This document shows positions 1 through 8,473 of a DNA stretch of 64,000 nt, in pieces; positions within the stretch are counted from its first letter, which is position 1; every line of letters starts with the position of its first letter. The translations under genes and the position numbers were made by a program. The stretch covers positions 1,798,001 through 1,862,000 of the forward strand of contig NZ_CP099489.1 in the NCBI RefSeq assembly GCF_023923225.1, written 5' to 3'. The stretch is from Ornithinimicrobium faecis. Lineage in GTDB: Bacteria > Actinomycetota > Actinomycetes > Actinomycetales > Dermatophilaceae. The notes beneath the pieces are model-generated. The model saw only the letters and a list, made by a program, of their open reading frames with translations. It searched no databases and was not told the origin of the DNA.

Positions 1-1509
1 GTAGGACCGCGCCAGCTCGATCAGGGCGCGGACACCCGAGCCGGTGCCGCCGGTGGGGGTGTAGCCCCAGGCGCCCTTCTCGTTGAAGCCCGGCCCGGCG
101 ATGTCAACGTGCGACCAGCTGATCGCCTCGCCCGCAGCGTCCTTGCCGACGAACTCCTCGAGGAACTTGGCGGCGACCATCATGCCGCCGGCGCGGTCAC
201 CGGTGTGCTTCAGGTCGGCGACGGGGGAGTCCATCGAGCCACGGATCTCCTCGGGCAGCGGCATGCCCCAGGCAGCCTCACCGGCCCCGGTGGCCGCGGT
301 GGTGACGCGCTCGCGCAGGTCATCGTCGTTGGCCATGACGCCCATCGTGCGGTTGCCGAGCGCGATGACGCAGGCACCGGTCAGGGTGGCGATGTCGACG
401 ATGGCGTCCGGCTGCTGCTCGGAGGCCAGCGCGATGCCGTCGGCCATGACCAGGCGGCCCTCGGCGTCGGTGTTGATGATCTCGACGGTGCGTCCGCCGC
501 GCATGGTGACGATGTCGCCGGGGCGCTGGGCCAGGTCACCGGTCATGTTCTCCGCGAGGCAGAGATAGCCGGTGACCGCGACGGGCACCTTGAGCTCGGC
601 CAGGGCCAGGATCGAGGCGGCCACGGCGGCGGCGCCGGCCATGTCGCACTTCATGGTGACCATGCCGGTGCCGGGCTTGATGCACAGGCCGCCGGAGTCA
701 AAGGTGATGCCCTTGCCGACGAAGGCCAGGTGGACCTTGGCGCCGCGCGGCTTGTAGGTCATGGTGACCAGGCGCGGGGGACGCCCGGAGCCCTGCCCGA
801 CGCCGAGGATGCCGCCGCACCCCTCGGCCTGCAGTTTGTCGGTGTCCCAGACGTCGATCTTGACCTTGGTGCCGGCAGCGTGCTGGCTGACCGAGTGCGC
901 GAAGCTCTCGGGGAAGAGCACGTTGGGCGGGGTATTGACCAGGTCACGGGCATAGCGCACAGCGTCAGCCACCGTGGCCGACTGGCCGGCGATGTCCTCC
1001 TTGTGGCGGCCCTTGAGATAGACCTGAGCGCTGGCCAGCGGTGCCTTGGCGCTCGCCGCCTTGCCCTCGCCCAGGAAGGTCTGGAAGGCATAGCCGCCCA
1101 GCAGCACGCCCTCGGCCACGGCACGGGCCTCCTCGGCGCCGCCCCCGAGAGCGAACACGGCGGAGTCCTTGCCGGCCAGGGCGCGGACGGCGGCCCCGGC
1201 CGCGCGGCGGTGGCGCTCGCTCGCGTGGGGAGCGCTGTCGCTGGGCCTGCCGCTGGTGGGCTTGCCGGTGCCGACGACGAGCACGAGGCCCGCAGCCACG
1301 CCCGGGACTCCCGCGAGCTTGACGACCTCGTCGGCCTTGCCGCTGGCCCCTGTGGCGCTCAGGTTCTTGGTGATGTGGGTGACGGCGTTCTTGGGCAGAT
1401 CTGTGCCCTCCGCCAGCAGCGCGCCGTCCTCCCCGGCGGTCGAGGCGAGCACCAAGGCATCCACCTTGGCGGTCGCGATCCTGCTGTCAGTCAGTGTCAG
1501 TGTGGTCAT
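1..1509 (-). CDS. pepA: leucyl aminopeptidase (family M17), 3' end cut by window edge
   Basis: Cytosolic metal-dependent aminopeptidase that releases N-terminal residues from peptides. 503 codons are visible, about the normal family length, and the last visible residues are ELARSY, so probably only the stop codon is missing. The M17 signature NTDAEGRL is encoded near 446-478, and the metal/lysine motif VGKGITFDSGG near 690-722. The ATG at 1509 follows GGACAAAG. A -10-like TAGGCT (1556-1561, minus strand) would give a short 5' UTR of about 40 nt. The gene is divergent from gcvT, with 79 bp between start codons. The M. tuberculosis orthologue (pepB) also lies close to gcvT (from memory). Identity is secure. 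Confidence 0.95.
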   Translation of the reverse strand, partial: MTTLTLTDSRIATAKVDALVLASTAGEDGALLAEGTDLPKNAVTHITKNLSATGASGKADEVVKLAGVPGVAAGLVLVVGTGKPTSGRPSDSAPHASERHRRAAGAAVRALAGKDSAVFALGGGAEEARAVAEGVLLGGYAFQTFLGEGKAASAKAPLASAQVYLKGRHKEDIAGQSATVADAVRYARDLVNTPPNVLFPESFAHSVSQHAAGTKVKIDVWDTDKLQAEGCGGILGVGQGSGRPPRLVTMTYKPRGAKVHLAFVGKGITFDSGGLCIKPGTGMVTMKCDMAGAAAVAASILALAELKVPVAVTGYLCLAENMTGDLAQRPGDIVTMRGGRTVEIINTDAEGRLVMADGIALASEQQPDAIVDIATLTGACVIALGNRTMGVMANDDDLRERVTTAATGAGEAAWGMPLPEEIRGSMDSPVADLKHTGDRAGGMMVAAKFLEEFVGKDAAGEAISWSHVDIAGPGFNEKGAWGYTPTGGTGSGVRALIELARSY

Positions 1510-1575
1510 CTTTGTCCGTTCAGTCGTCGTCGACATGGGCTGCGGGGCCGGATTGAGCCTAGCTGCACCGGGGGC

Positions 1576-1581
1576 TACGGT
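1576..1581 (+). promoter_or_regulatory. -10 element of a probable leaderless gcvT promoter
   Basis: TACGGT ends exactly 7 bases before the gcvT ATG at 1589, and no Shine-Dalgarno sequence is visible. This TANNNT-N7-start layout recurs through the window and predicts transcription starting at the A of ATG. Confidence 0.5.
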
Positions 1582-1588
1582 GTGATCC

Positions 1589-2686
1589 ATGTCTGCCGAG
1601 TCGCTGAAGACCTCCCCCGTGCATGACCGTCATGTCGCCCTCGGCGCCAAGATGGCCGACTTCAGTGGGTGGCAGATGCCCATTGAGTATGCCGGGGTGA
1701 AAGCTGAGCACACCGCCGTGCGTGAGCGGGTGGGCATCTTTGACGTCTCCCACCTGGGCAAGGCCCTGGTGCGCGGCCCCGGGGCCAGGGACTTTGTCAA
1801 CAGCTGCTTCACCAATGACCTGGGCCGCATCGAGCCGGGCAAGGCGCAATACACCATGTGCTGCAACGAGTCCGGCGGCGTGGTGGACGACCTGATCCAG
1901 TATCTGAAGTCCGACGACGAGGTCTTCCTCATCCCCAACGCGGCCAACAACGCCGAGGTTGTGCGGATGCTGACGGAGGCGGCGCCCGAGGGCATCGAGG
2001 TCATCAACCAGCACACTGACTATGGCGTCCTGGCAGTCCAGGGGCCCAAGAGCGATGAGGTGCTCACTGCCCTCGGTCTGTCGGTCGGGAATGACTACAT
2101 GAGTTTTGCCGAGACGACGTGGGAGGGCAAGCCGCTCATCGTGTGCCGGACCGGCTACACGGGGGAGCGCGGCTATGAGCTGCTGCCCGCCTGGGACCAG
2201 ACCGGTGCCCTGTGGGACGCCCTGGTGGCCGCGATGGAGCCGTTCGACGGGATGGCGGCAGGGCTCGGCGCCCGCGACACACTCCGCACCGAGATGGGCT
2301 ATGCCCTGCACGGCAACGAGCTCTCCACCGAGATCACCCCGGTGATGGGCCGCACCGGTTGGGCCGTCGGCTGGAAGAAGGACACCTTCTGGGGCAAGGA
2401 CGCGCTCGCCGCCGAGCGGGAGGCCAAGAACACCCGGATCTCGTGGGGTCTGGACGTGACCGGTCGCGGCATCCCGCGGGCAGGCTGCGACGTGAAGTCG
2501 GCTGATGGCACGGTGATCGGCACCGTCACCTCCGGCACTTTCTCGCCGACCCTGGGCAAGGGCGTGGCCCTGGCCCTGCTGGACCGCACGGCCGCCGAGG
2601 GCGACGACGTCGTCATCGACGTGCGTGGGCGCGACGTCACCGCGCAGGTGAAGAAGCCCCCGTTCATCGAGGTCGGCGTCCGCTAA
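1589..2686 (+). CDS. gcvT: glycine cleavage system T protein (aminomethyltransferase)
   Basis: T protein of the glycine cleavage complex: it takes the aminomethyl group from lipoylated H protein and makes 5,10-methylenetetrahydrofolate plus ammonia. At 365 residues it has normal length. Family motifs include an N-terminal FSGWQMPIEY, FDVSHLGKA, and RTGYTGERGYE near residue 190, followed by the C-terminal beta-barrel domain. The start is supported by the promoter spacing (TACGGT-N7-ATG). No gcvH or gcvP is nearby, so the remaining subunits must be encoded elsewhere. The stop codon is followed after only 7 bases by a 32-bp repeat array. Confidence 0.96.
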   Translation: MSAESLKTSPVHDRHVALGAKMADFSGWQMPIEYAGVKAEHTAVRERVGIFDVSHLGKALVRGPGARDFVNSCFTNDLGRIEPGKAQYTMCCNESGGVVDDLIQYLKSDDEVFLIPNAANNAEVVRMLTEAAPEGIEVINQHTDYGVLAVQGPKSDEVLTALGLSVGNDYMSFAETTWEGKPLIVCRTGYTGERGYELLPAWDQTGALWDALVAAMEPFDGMAAGLGARDTLRTEMGYALHGNELSTEITPVMGRTGWAVGWKKDTFWGKDALAAEREAKNTRISWGLDVTGRGIPRAGCDVKSADGTVIGTVTSGTFSPTLGKGVALALLDRTAAEGDDVVIDVRGRDVTAQVKKPPFIEVGVR

Positions 2687-2693
2687 CCAAATT

Positions 2694-2821
2694 AATAAAG
2701 GTCTCGCACGCCCGCCCCGTCTTTTGATACAGGTCTCGTACGTCGCTCCCGGCTTTTGATACAGGTCTCGTACGTCGCTCCCGGCTTTTGATACAGGTCT
2801 CGCACGCCCTCCTCGGTGCTG
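2694..2821 (-). repeat. array A: four tandem 32-bp repeats, core CGTRCGAGACCTNTAY
   Basis: Four units start at 2694, 2726, 2758 and 2790, exactly 32 bp apart. Units 2 and 3 are identical, while units 1 and 4 differ outside the core. Read on the minus strand each contains CGTACGAGACCTGTAT or CGTGCGAGACCTKTAT, and the first three have AAAAG beside the core. The array fills the space between the gcvT stop and a glycerate kinase gene fragment. Two further arrays of the same family lie at 18851 and 38428. Function unknown; there are no unique spacers, so it is not CRISPR. Confidence 0.9.
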
Positions 2822-2827
2822 GCGACC

Positions 2828-2900
2828 CGGCTCGCTCATGGCCGAGATCCGCGCCAACCTCCTCGACCAGGGACCACAGGTCGGCGAAGCCGGTGCCACA
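2828..2900 (-). pseudogene. fragment of a glycerate kinase 3' end (duplicate of part of the gene at 3583)
   Basis: The minus strand encodes GTGFADLWSLVEEVGADLG, closely matching GTGFAAVWSLVEEVGGEAA near the C-terminus of the intact glycerate kinase at 3583-4728. At DNA level 2859-2897 and 3673-3711 agree at 35 of 39 positions. The similarity stops sharply at GTGF, and there is no start codon or upstream kinase sequence. The piece is therefore a duplicated or recombined fragment, and the GNAT gene at 3024 lies between the two copies. Confidence 0.7.
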
Positions 2901-3023
2901 GGTTGGCGGTGGAGCCCGGGTTGTCGAGCTCCGCCCACGCCGACGCTGATCGCCCGCCCGTGGCATCGCACCGTCGTGCCAGCATTGGTCCGCAGTGTCG
3001 GTGCTCGCAGTTACGTTTCGTTG

Positions 3024-3509
3024 ATGAACCTCAAGTTGTGCGAAGTCACCAGTCAGAACGTGCACGCCCTGATGGAGTTTCCGTTGCGGCCCGGCCAGGA
3101 ACGCTTCGTTGCGCCGGTCGCGAACTCGATCGCCGAGGCCTCCGTGACTCCCACAGCGTGGCCACGTGCAATCTGTGACGGCGACGATGTTGTCGGGTTC
3201 GTCATGGCCAACTTCGACCCGGACAACGAGTTGGCGGCCTTTCGCTGCGGGATCTGGAGACTGCATGTCTCGGCAGATCAACAGGGACGTGGCGTGGGGC
3301 GCTTTGCCGTCGAAGAGGTCGCCCGAGAAGCCCGGCGACGGGGGAACGAGCAGATGACTGTGCTGTGGGTTCAGGGCGACGGTGGACCAGAGCAGTTCTA
3401 TCTGCGCTGCGGCTTCGAGCCGACCGGCGAACGACTGTTCGGCCAGATCCTGGGCGCCCGCAGCACACACACTGCGGCCACTGGCACACCGCCCACACGC
3501 GCGTCGTGA
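3024..3509 (+). CDS. GNAT family N-acetyltransferase
   Basis: Predicted 161-residue acetyl-CoA-dependent acetyltransferase with unknown substrate. The acetyl-CoA-binding motif A appears as LHVSADQQGRGVGRFAVEEV, followed by the typical C-terminal FYLRCGFEPTGER segment. The ATG at 3024 was chosen because the open frame before it (from 2838) runs through the glycerate kinase fragment and has no GNAT sequence. The gene sits alone between that fragment and the intact kinase, in opposite orientation to both. This suggests it arrived by an insertion that duplicated the kinase end. Confidence 0.8.
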   Translation: MNLKLCEVTSQNVHALMEFPLRPGQERFVAPVANSIAEASVTPTAWPRAICDGDDVVGFVMANFDPDNELAAFRCGIWRLHVSADQQGRGVGRFAVEEVAREARRRGNEQMTVLWVQGDGGPEQFYLRCGFEPTGERLFGQILGARSTHTAATGTPPTRAS

Positions 3510-3582
3510 TCAGGTCGCTGGGTGACGCGGAAGTCTTGGCCGCGTGGCTCGTGGTTGTGCCCTCGTGCTCGGCGTGGCGAGG

Positions 3583-4728
3583 CTAGCGCTGCTCGCGCCA
3601 GTGTCGGACCGCACCAGCGGTGACCTCGGTCAGGCTCGCTGCAGTCTCGTGGAGCGCTGCCTCTCCACCGACTTCCTCGACCAGGGACCACACCGCGGCG
3701 AAGCCGGTGCCCTCGCGACCCTCCGGGTCGACCATGCCCGCCACCGCGATCGTGGGCAGGCCGTGCGTGGCTGCGAGCTCGGCCAGCGCCACTGGTCCCT
3801 TGCCATAGCGGCTCTGCGCGTCCAGCTTGCCCTCACCGGTGAGCACCAGGTCGGCCTGCTTCAGGGCGTCGGGCAGGCCGATCAGGTCCATCACCAGGTC
3901 GCCGCCGGGCCGGACCTCCGCGCCGAGCAACGCCATCAGCCCCCACCCGAGGCCGCCCGCTGCCCCCGCGCCGGGACGCTCGCGCAGGGGCTCGCCGTCA
4001 ACGGCTGACTCGACGACGTTGGCCACGGTCGCCAGCCCCTGATCCAGCAGGGCGACCTCGTCCGGGCCAGCGCCCTTCTGCGGGCCATAGACAGCTGCTG
4101 CCCCGGTCGGACCGAGCAGCGGGTTGGTGACGTCGGTGGCCGCGACGAAGGAAGTGCTGGTGACACGCGGGTCCAGCCCGGTGAGGTCAACAGACACCAC
4201 CCGGTCCAGCTCGCCCGGACCGACGACCTCGCCGTCAGCATCAACGAACCGAGCGCCCAGCTCGGCGACCAGCCCCGTGCCGCCATCGGTGCAGGCCACG
4301 CCGCCCAGGCCGATCGCGACACTGGTCGCACCCGCGTCCCAGGCTGCCCGGATGAGGGCGCCGACCCCGGCACTGCTGGCCCGCAGCGAGGTCCGCGGCG
4401 TCGGCGAGATCAGTTGCAGCCCGCACGCCTGCGCGGACTCGATGACCGCAGTGGTCCCGAGCATCGCGAACTGCGCTTCCACCGGGTCTCCCAGGGGTCC
4501 GGGGACCGTCAGCCGGTGCTCCGTGGCACCGGTGGCCAGGATCGCCTCGACCGTGCCCTCCCCGCCGTCGGCCAGTGGGATCTCGTCAACGACGGCATCC
4601 GGGAGCACCGCACGCACGCCAACAGCCATCGCCGCGGCCGCCGCCGGACCGCTCAGGGTGCCCTTGAACTTGTCCGGAGCCACCACGACGCGGACACCGC
4701 CAACATCACCCGGTCGGTCATCCACCAT
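3583..4728 (-). CDS. glxK: glycerate 2-kinase (GlxK/GarK family)
   Basis: Phosphorylates D-glycerate with ATP, probably to 2-phosphoglycerate as is usual for this family. At 381 residues it has family length. Motifs: APDKFKGTLSG at the N-terminus, IPLADGGEGT around residue 50, CTDGGTG in the middle, and LTGEGKLDAQSRYGKGP in the C-terminal third. The ATG at 4728 follows AGAAGG at good spacing. It lies 60 bp downstream of the D-tartrate-dehydratase-like gene on the same strand, so the two are probably co-transcribed in a sugar-acid catabolic unit under the LysR gene upstream. A fragment of its 3' end is repeated at 2828-2900. Confidence 0.9.
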   Translation of the reverse strand: MVDDRPGDVGGVRVVVAPDKFKGTLSGPAAAAAMAVGVRAVLPDAVVDEIPLADGGEGTVEAILATGATEHRLTVPGPLGDPVEAQFAMLGTTAVIESAQACGLQLISPTPRTSLRASSAGVGALIRAAWDAGATSVAIGLGGVACTDGGTGLVAELGARFVDADGEVVGPGELDRVVSVDLTGLDPRVTSTSFVAATDVTNPLLGPTGAAAVYGPQKGAGPDEVALLDQGLATVANVVESAVDGEPLRERPGAGAAGGLGWGLMALLGAEVRPGGDLVMDLIGLPDALKQADLVLTGEGKLDAQSRYGKGPVALAELAATHGLPTIAVAGMVDPEGREGTGFAAVWSLVEEVGGEAALHETAASLTEVTAGAVRHWREQR

Positions 4729-4788
4729 GGAACAGCCCTTCTGTGCCGCTGCGAGATTGCCGCCTTCACGCCCCCGCTGCCCGGAAGC

Positions 4789-5955
4789 CTAGGAGAGCAG
4801 GCTCGCACACACCTTCGCCAGGTCGGACTTGCCCTCGAAACCGATGCCCGGGAGTTGCGGCATACGGATGTGGCCGTCCTCAACGGTGCACCCGTCCGGG
4901 AAGCCGCCAAACGGCTGGAACAGGTCGGGATAGGACTCGTTGCCGCCCAGGCCCAGACCGGCCGCGATGTTGAGCGACATCTGGTGGCCACCGTGCGGGA
5001 TGAAGCGGCTGGGGGCCCAACCGAGCTCGCCGAGGGCCTTGAGGCTGCGCAGATACTCCACCAGGCCATAGCTGAGGGCGCAGTCCAGCTGCAGGAAGTC
5101 ACGCTGGGGGTCCATGCCGCCATACAGGCCGAGGTTGCGGGCGTCCCAGTGCGAGAACAGGTTCTCTCCGGTCGCGATCGGCAGGGTCCCGGCGCGCTCG
5201 GACACCAGGCGCGTGCCCTCATAGTCCAGCGGGTCGACGGGCTCCTCAAACCAGAACAGGTCGTAGTCCTTGATCGCCTCGAGGCACTCCACGGCCTGCT
5301 CACCGGTGAAGCGGCCGTTGGCGTCGACCATCAGGCGCTGACCCTCGCCCAGGATGCTGAGGGCCGCCTCGATGCGGGTCCGGTCCTCGGCCAGGGGGGC
5401 GCCACCGATCTTCATCTTCACCACGGTGTAGCCGCGGTCGAGATAGCTGGTGAGCTCGTCCTTCAGACCCTGCAGACCCTTGCCCGGGTGGTAGTAACCG
5501 CCTGCGGCATAGACGAACACGCGCGGGTCGGGGGTCCCGGTGCCATGGCGCTCGGCGAGCAGGTCGAACAACGGGCGCTCCTCGAGCTTGGCGCGCGCGT
5601 CCCACAGGGCCATGTCGAGCACGCCGACGGCGACCGAGCGCTCACCGTGGCCGCCGGGCTTCTCGTTGGTCATCATCGTGTCCCACGCGCGGTGCGGGTC
5701 GAGCAGGCCACTCTCGTCCAGCAGCGACTCTGGCTCCGCCTCGAGCAGTCGCGGCACGAACCGCTCCTTCATCAGCGCGCCCTGGCCGTAGCGGCCGTTG
5801 GAGTTGAACCCGAAGCCGACCACGGGCTTGCCGTCGCGGATCTCGTCGGTCACCACCGCCACCAGGCTCAGCGTCATCTTCGAAAAGTCGATGAACGAGT
5901 TGCGGATGGGGCTGGAGATCGGGAAGGTGCGCTCCCGAATGTCGACGATTCTCAT
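4789..5955 (-). CDS. enolase-superfamily dehydratase, probably D-tartrate dehydratase
   Basis: 388-residue member of the mandelate racemase/muconate lactonizing group. Visible active-site positions are KMK with K180/K182, metal ligands D211 (VDANGRF), E237 (FEEP) and E264 (GEN), and H321 (PHGGH). This arrangement, the length, and the N-terminus RIVDIRERTFPISSPIRNS match what I remember of Bradyrhizobium D-tartrate dehydratase, which converts D-tartrate to oxaloacetate. Substrate assignment within this superfamily from sequence alone is risky; another acid-sugar dehydratase remains possible. The flanking LysR regulator (upstream, 43 bp) and glycerate kinase (downstream) support a role in tartrate or related sugar-acid breakdown. 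Confidence 0.75.
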   Translation of the reverse strand: MRIVDIRERTFPISSPIRNSFIDFSKMTLSLVAVVTDEIRDGKPVVGFGFNSNGRYGQGALMKERFVPRLLEAEPESLLDESGLLDPHRAWDTMMTNEKPGGHGERSVAVGVLDMALWDARAKLEERPLFDLLAERHGTGTPDPRVFVYAAGGYYHPGKGLQGLKDELTSYLDRGYTVVKMKIGGAPLAEDRTRIEAALSILGEGQRLMVDANGRFTGEQAVECLEAIKDYDLFWFEEPVDPLDYEGTRLVSERAGTLPIATGENLFSHWDARNLGLYGGMDPQRDFLQLDCALSYGLVEYLRSLKALGELGWAPSRFIPHGGHQMSLNIAAGLGLGGNESYPDLFQPFGGFPDGCTVEDGHIRMPQLPGIGFEGKSDLAKVCASLLS

Positions 5956-5998
5956 GCGGTGAACCTATGGCCGGGTCGCGGCGCCTGTCCAAGACCAG

Positions 5999-6913
5999 TT
6001 ATGGATGCGGGTCATCCAGATTGCTTATGTCCGCAGGCCAGTCCAGGTCCACGGCGAGGTCCAGCAGGACCTGGGCGGCCGGTGTCAGAGCCGTATGCCG
6101 ACAGATCAGGTCGACCTCGACGCGCAGGGGCGACTGAAGTTGGCAGACCACGGCCCCGGCCCGACGGGCCAGGTCGGCCCAGGCGGACGACAGGACCGCG
6201 ACACCGACCCCGGCCAGCACGAGCGGCAGGATGGCAGAGCGGTGCTCGACCTCGACGGCGATCGTCAGGCCCGACTCGGCGCAGAGCTGGTCAGCCATCG
6301 CCCGCATCACGCTCCCGGGAGGGGAGGCGATCAGTCGCTGACCGTCCAGGTCGCCCGGTGTCAGTGGGCGATCCGAGGGAAGCGACGTGTCGGGCGGGGC
6401 GAGCAGGACCATGTGCTGTTGGCCCAACCGGTGGGCGGTGATGGCGGGAGGGTAGGGCGCTGCGAGGGCACCCACGAGCCCGAGCTCGCAGGCTCCGCTG
6501 AGGACCAGGGCCACTGCGTCGTCGCGCCCGAAGGCGGCACGGGCGTTGACGGTGATCCCGGGGTGGCGCTCGCTGAGCCGGGCGGTCAGTGAGGTGAAAG
6601 GCTCAATGCTCTGAGATGGCATGAGCGCCAGGTCAATCCGTCCGGTGTGGTCGGTGCCGATCGACTGGGTGGCGGCGCGGGCAGCGTCCAGGTCGCGCAG
6701 CACCTGCCGCGCCATCGGGACCAGCGTCGCCCCGGCGTCGGTGAGACGCACGCCGCTGGGCACACGGTGCAGCAGCGGAACCCCGAGATCCTTCTCCAGG
6801 GCGGCCACGGCCTGCGAGAGCGCCGGCTGGCTCACGTGCAGATGGGTCGCTGCCCTGCCGAAGCCGCCGTGGGTCACGACTCCGAGGAAATAGGTGAGCT
6901 GGCGAGTGTCCAT
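5999..6913 (-). CDS. LysR family transcriptional regulator
   Basis: 304 residues: an N-terminal winged helix-turn-helix (residues about 3-60, including THLHVSQPALSQAVAALEKDLG) and a C-terminal effector-binding domain. It is encoded 43 bp upstream of, and in the same direction as, the dehydratase gene. Many LysR genes are instead divergent from their targets, so here it is probably the first gene of the operon it controls and may also regulate itself. A dicarboxylic sugar acid such as tartrate is a plausible co-inducer, by context only. No clear operator was found in the 40 bp between its start and the sigma factor gene. Confidence 0.88.
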   Translation of the reverse strand: MDTRQLTYFLGVVTHGGFGRAATHLHVSQPALSQAVAALEKDLGVPLLHRVPSGVRLTDAGATLVPMARQVLRDLDAARAATQSIGTDHTGRIDLALMPSQSIEPFTSLTARLSERHPGITVNARAAFGRDDAVALVLSGACELGLVGALAAPYPPAITAHRLGQQHMVLLAPPDTSLPSDRPLTPGDLDGQRLIASPPGSVMRAMADQLCAESGLTIAVEVEHRSAILPLVLAGVGVAVLSSAWADLARRAGAVVCQLQSPLRVEVDLICRHTALTPAAQVLLDLAVDLDWPADISNLDDPHP

Positions 6914-6953
6914 GGCGGTGCCAGCGTAGTCACCAGGTCATCGGGTCATTGGG

Positions 6954-7859
6954 TCAGCGGCTCAGTTGTGCCGCGCCTCCCTGTGCCCGGCGGAGCTTCT
7001 CCGGATTGCGCATCAGATAGAGCGCGGTCACCAGACCGCGCTCCAAGCGCACGGTCACCACGACGTCGAGCTCCCCGGCTCCGAAGAAGCGCAGGGCAGG
7101 CTGTCCGTTCATGGTGGTGAGGTCATAGGTCAGCACGTCGGGATAATTGAAGAAGACCCCGGCCATCCAGCGCAACGCCTTCTCCGCGCCGTGGATCGGT
7201 CGCAGGGCCGCCTTCTTCAGCCCGCCCCCGTCGGAGAACAGCACGACATCAGGGGCCAGGAGCTCCATCAGCGGCTGGAGATCGCCGCCATCAGCCGCCG
7301 CCAGGAAGAGGCGCATGACCTTCTCGGCCTCTGGGTGCGTCCCCGGTGGGGGACGCTGGCTGCGCACCGCGCGGCCTGCCCGACTGGCCACCTGGCGCAC
7401 CGCCGCCGGTGACTTGTCCACCGCCGCCGCGATCTCGGCATACTCAAAACCGAAGACCTCGCGCAGGACGAAGACGGCCCGCTCGGTGGGGGAGAGCGTC
7501 TCCAGGACCAACAGCATCGCCGTGGAGAGCGAGTCCGCGAGCTCGACATCCTCGGCGACGTCCGGGCTGGTCAGCAACGGCTCGGGCAACCACGGGCCGA
7601 CATAGGTCTCGCGGCGGCGCTCGAGCGTGCGGATGCGGTTGAGTGCCTGGCGGGTGACGATCCGGACGAGATAGGCGCGCGGGTCCCGGACCGCAGACTG
7701 GTCCACCTCGGACCACCGCAACCAGGTCTCCTGCACCACGTCCTCGGCATCGACAGCGGACGAGAGCATCTCGTAGGCGACGGTGAACAGCAGGCTGCGG
7801 TGCTCCACGAACGGATCACTCGCCTGGTCGCTCACTGGGCCGCTCCCTGGGTCGGTCAC
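6954..7859 (-). CDS. ECF41-group RNA polymerase sigma factor with SnoaL-like C-terminal domain
   Basis: 301 residues. Sigma region 2 (AYEMLSSAVDAEDVVQETWLRW) and region 4 (AEIAAAVDKSPAAVRQVASRA) are followed by a SnoaL-like domain. Three ECF41 hallmarks are present: WLPEPL in the linker (residue 90), DGGG in the extra domain, and NPEKL near the C-terminus. In this group the extension replaces an anti-sigma factor and tunes activity. The GTG start at 7859 overlaps the stop of the AhpD-like gene (GTGA), the classic ECF41 pairing, so both are transcribed from the promoter at 8474-8500. Confidence 0.92.
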   Translation of the reverse strand: MTDPGSGPVSDQASDPFVEHRSLLFTVAYEMLSSAVDAEDVVQETWLRWSEVDQSAVRDPRAYLVRIVTRQALNRIRTLERRRETYVGPWLPEPLLTSPDVAEDVELADSLSTAMLLVLETLSPTERAVFVLREVFGFEYAEIAAAVDKSPAAVRQVASRAGRAVRSQRPPPGTHPEAEKVMRLFLAAADGGDLQPLMELLAPDVVLFSDGGGLKKAALRPIHGAEKALRWMAGVFFNYPDVLTYDLTTMNGQPALRFFGAGELDVVVTVRLERGLVTALYLMRNPEKLRRAQGGAAQLSR

Positions 7860-8422
7860 TGGGCCAACGGTGCCAGGTCGCAGGAGTCTGCGAAACCCTG
7901 GGACGTCAGCCCCATCGCCGAGTTGGCCCGGGACCGCATGTTCTCCACGGCGATGAGCTCGGTGAGCTCGACCAGCGCAGCCGACCCGAGACGCTCGTGC
8001 AGGCTGGCGACCATCTCGTCGGTCACCTCAAGAGGCGTGACGCTCATCGCCTCGGCATAGGCCAGCACGTCACGCTCGAGCGGGGTGAACACGGTGCTGT
8101 CGCGCCACATCGGGACCTGGCGTGCCTTCTCCTCGTCGAGCCCCTCGGTGTGGGCCAGGAAATAGCCGAAGTCCAGGCACCAGCTGCAGCCGACGGTGGC
8201 TGCCGACGCCATGACGGCGTAGGCCTTCAGCTGCGGGTCGCACGCGGACAGCTTGGCGAGCTTGCGCTCGAAGCCCAGGAGCGCCCGTGTGAGCGGACCG
8301 TGGTGGAGCAGGACGTAGGCAAAGTCCGGGACCTCGCCGTAGGTGCGGCGGGCGTAGGCACTGAGAATCCGCGCGAAGGGGCCGCTCAGGTTGGCCTTGG
8401 GGATCCGGAAGTTGCTGGGCAT
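7856..8422 (-). CDS. carboxymuconolactone decarboxylase/AhpD-like protein, ECF41 partner
   Basis: 188-residue alkylhydroperoxidase-D-like protein. The redox motif CSWC followed by a histidine (CSWCLDFGYFLAH) is present, as expected for peroxide-handling members. The ATG at 8422 is preceded by GAGGAG at 7 nt; the open frame extends upstream, but that part lacks family sequence and contains the promoter. Genes of this type are the usual targets of ECF41 sigma factors, and here it heads the two-gene operon and overlaps the sigma gene. The exact substrate is unknown. Confidence 0.88.
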   Translation of the reverse strand: MPSNFRIPKANLSGPFARILSAYARRTYGEVPDFAYVLLHHGPLTRALLGFERKLAKLSACDPQLKAYAVMASAATVGCSWCLDFGYFLAHTEGLDEEKARQVPMWRDSTVFTPLERDVLAYAEAMSVTPLEVTDEMVASLHERLGSAALVELTELIAVENMRSRANSAMGLTSQGFADSCDLAPLAQ

Positions 8423-8473
8423 CTGGTGCTCCTCATCGGTCGTGCGGCCCCTGGTGGGCCGGCTGACCATGAA

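Noticed and set aside
1510..1588. Glycine riboswitch before gcvT
   Set aside because: Only 79 bp separate the divergent starts and a leaderless -10 is present; there is no room for a glycine aptamer.
109..1626. Long open frame antisense to pepA
   Set aside because: It is a typical shadow frame of a high-GC gene; its translation has no domain, while the minus strand encodes a clear M17 peptidase.
2694..2821. Repeats as coding sequence (recurring VRDLYQK / CETFIK-like peptides)
   Set aside because: The peptides arise from translating the repeat in several frames on both strands; there is no start codon, Shine-Dalgarno sequence or consistent frame across the three loci.
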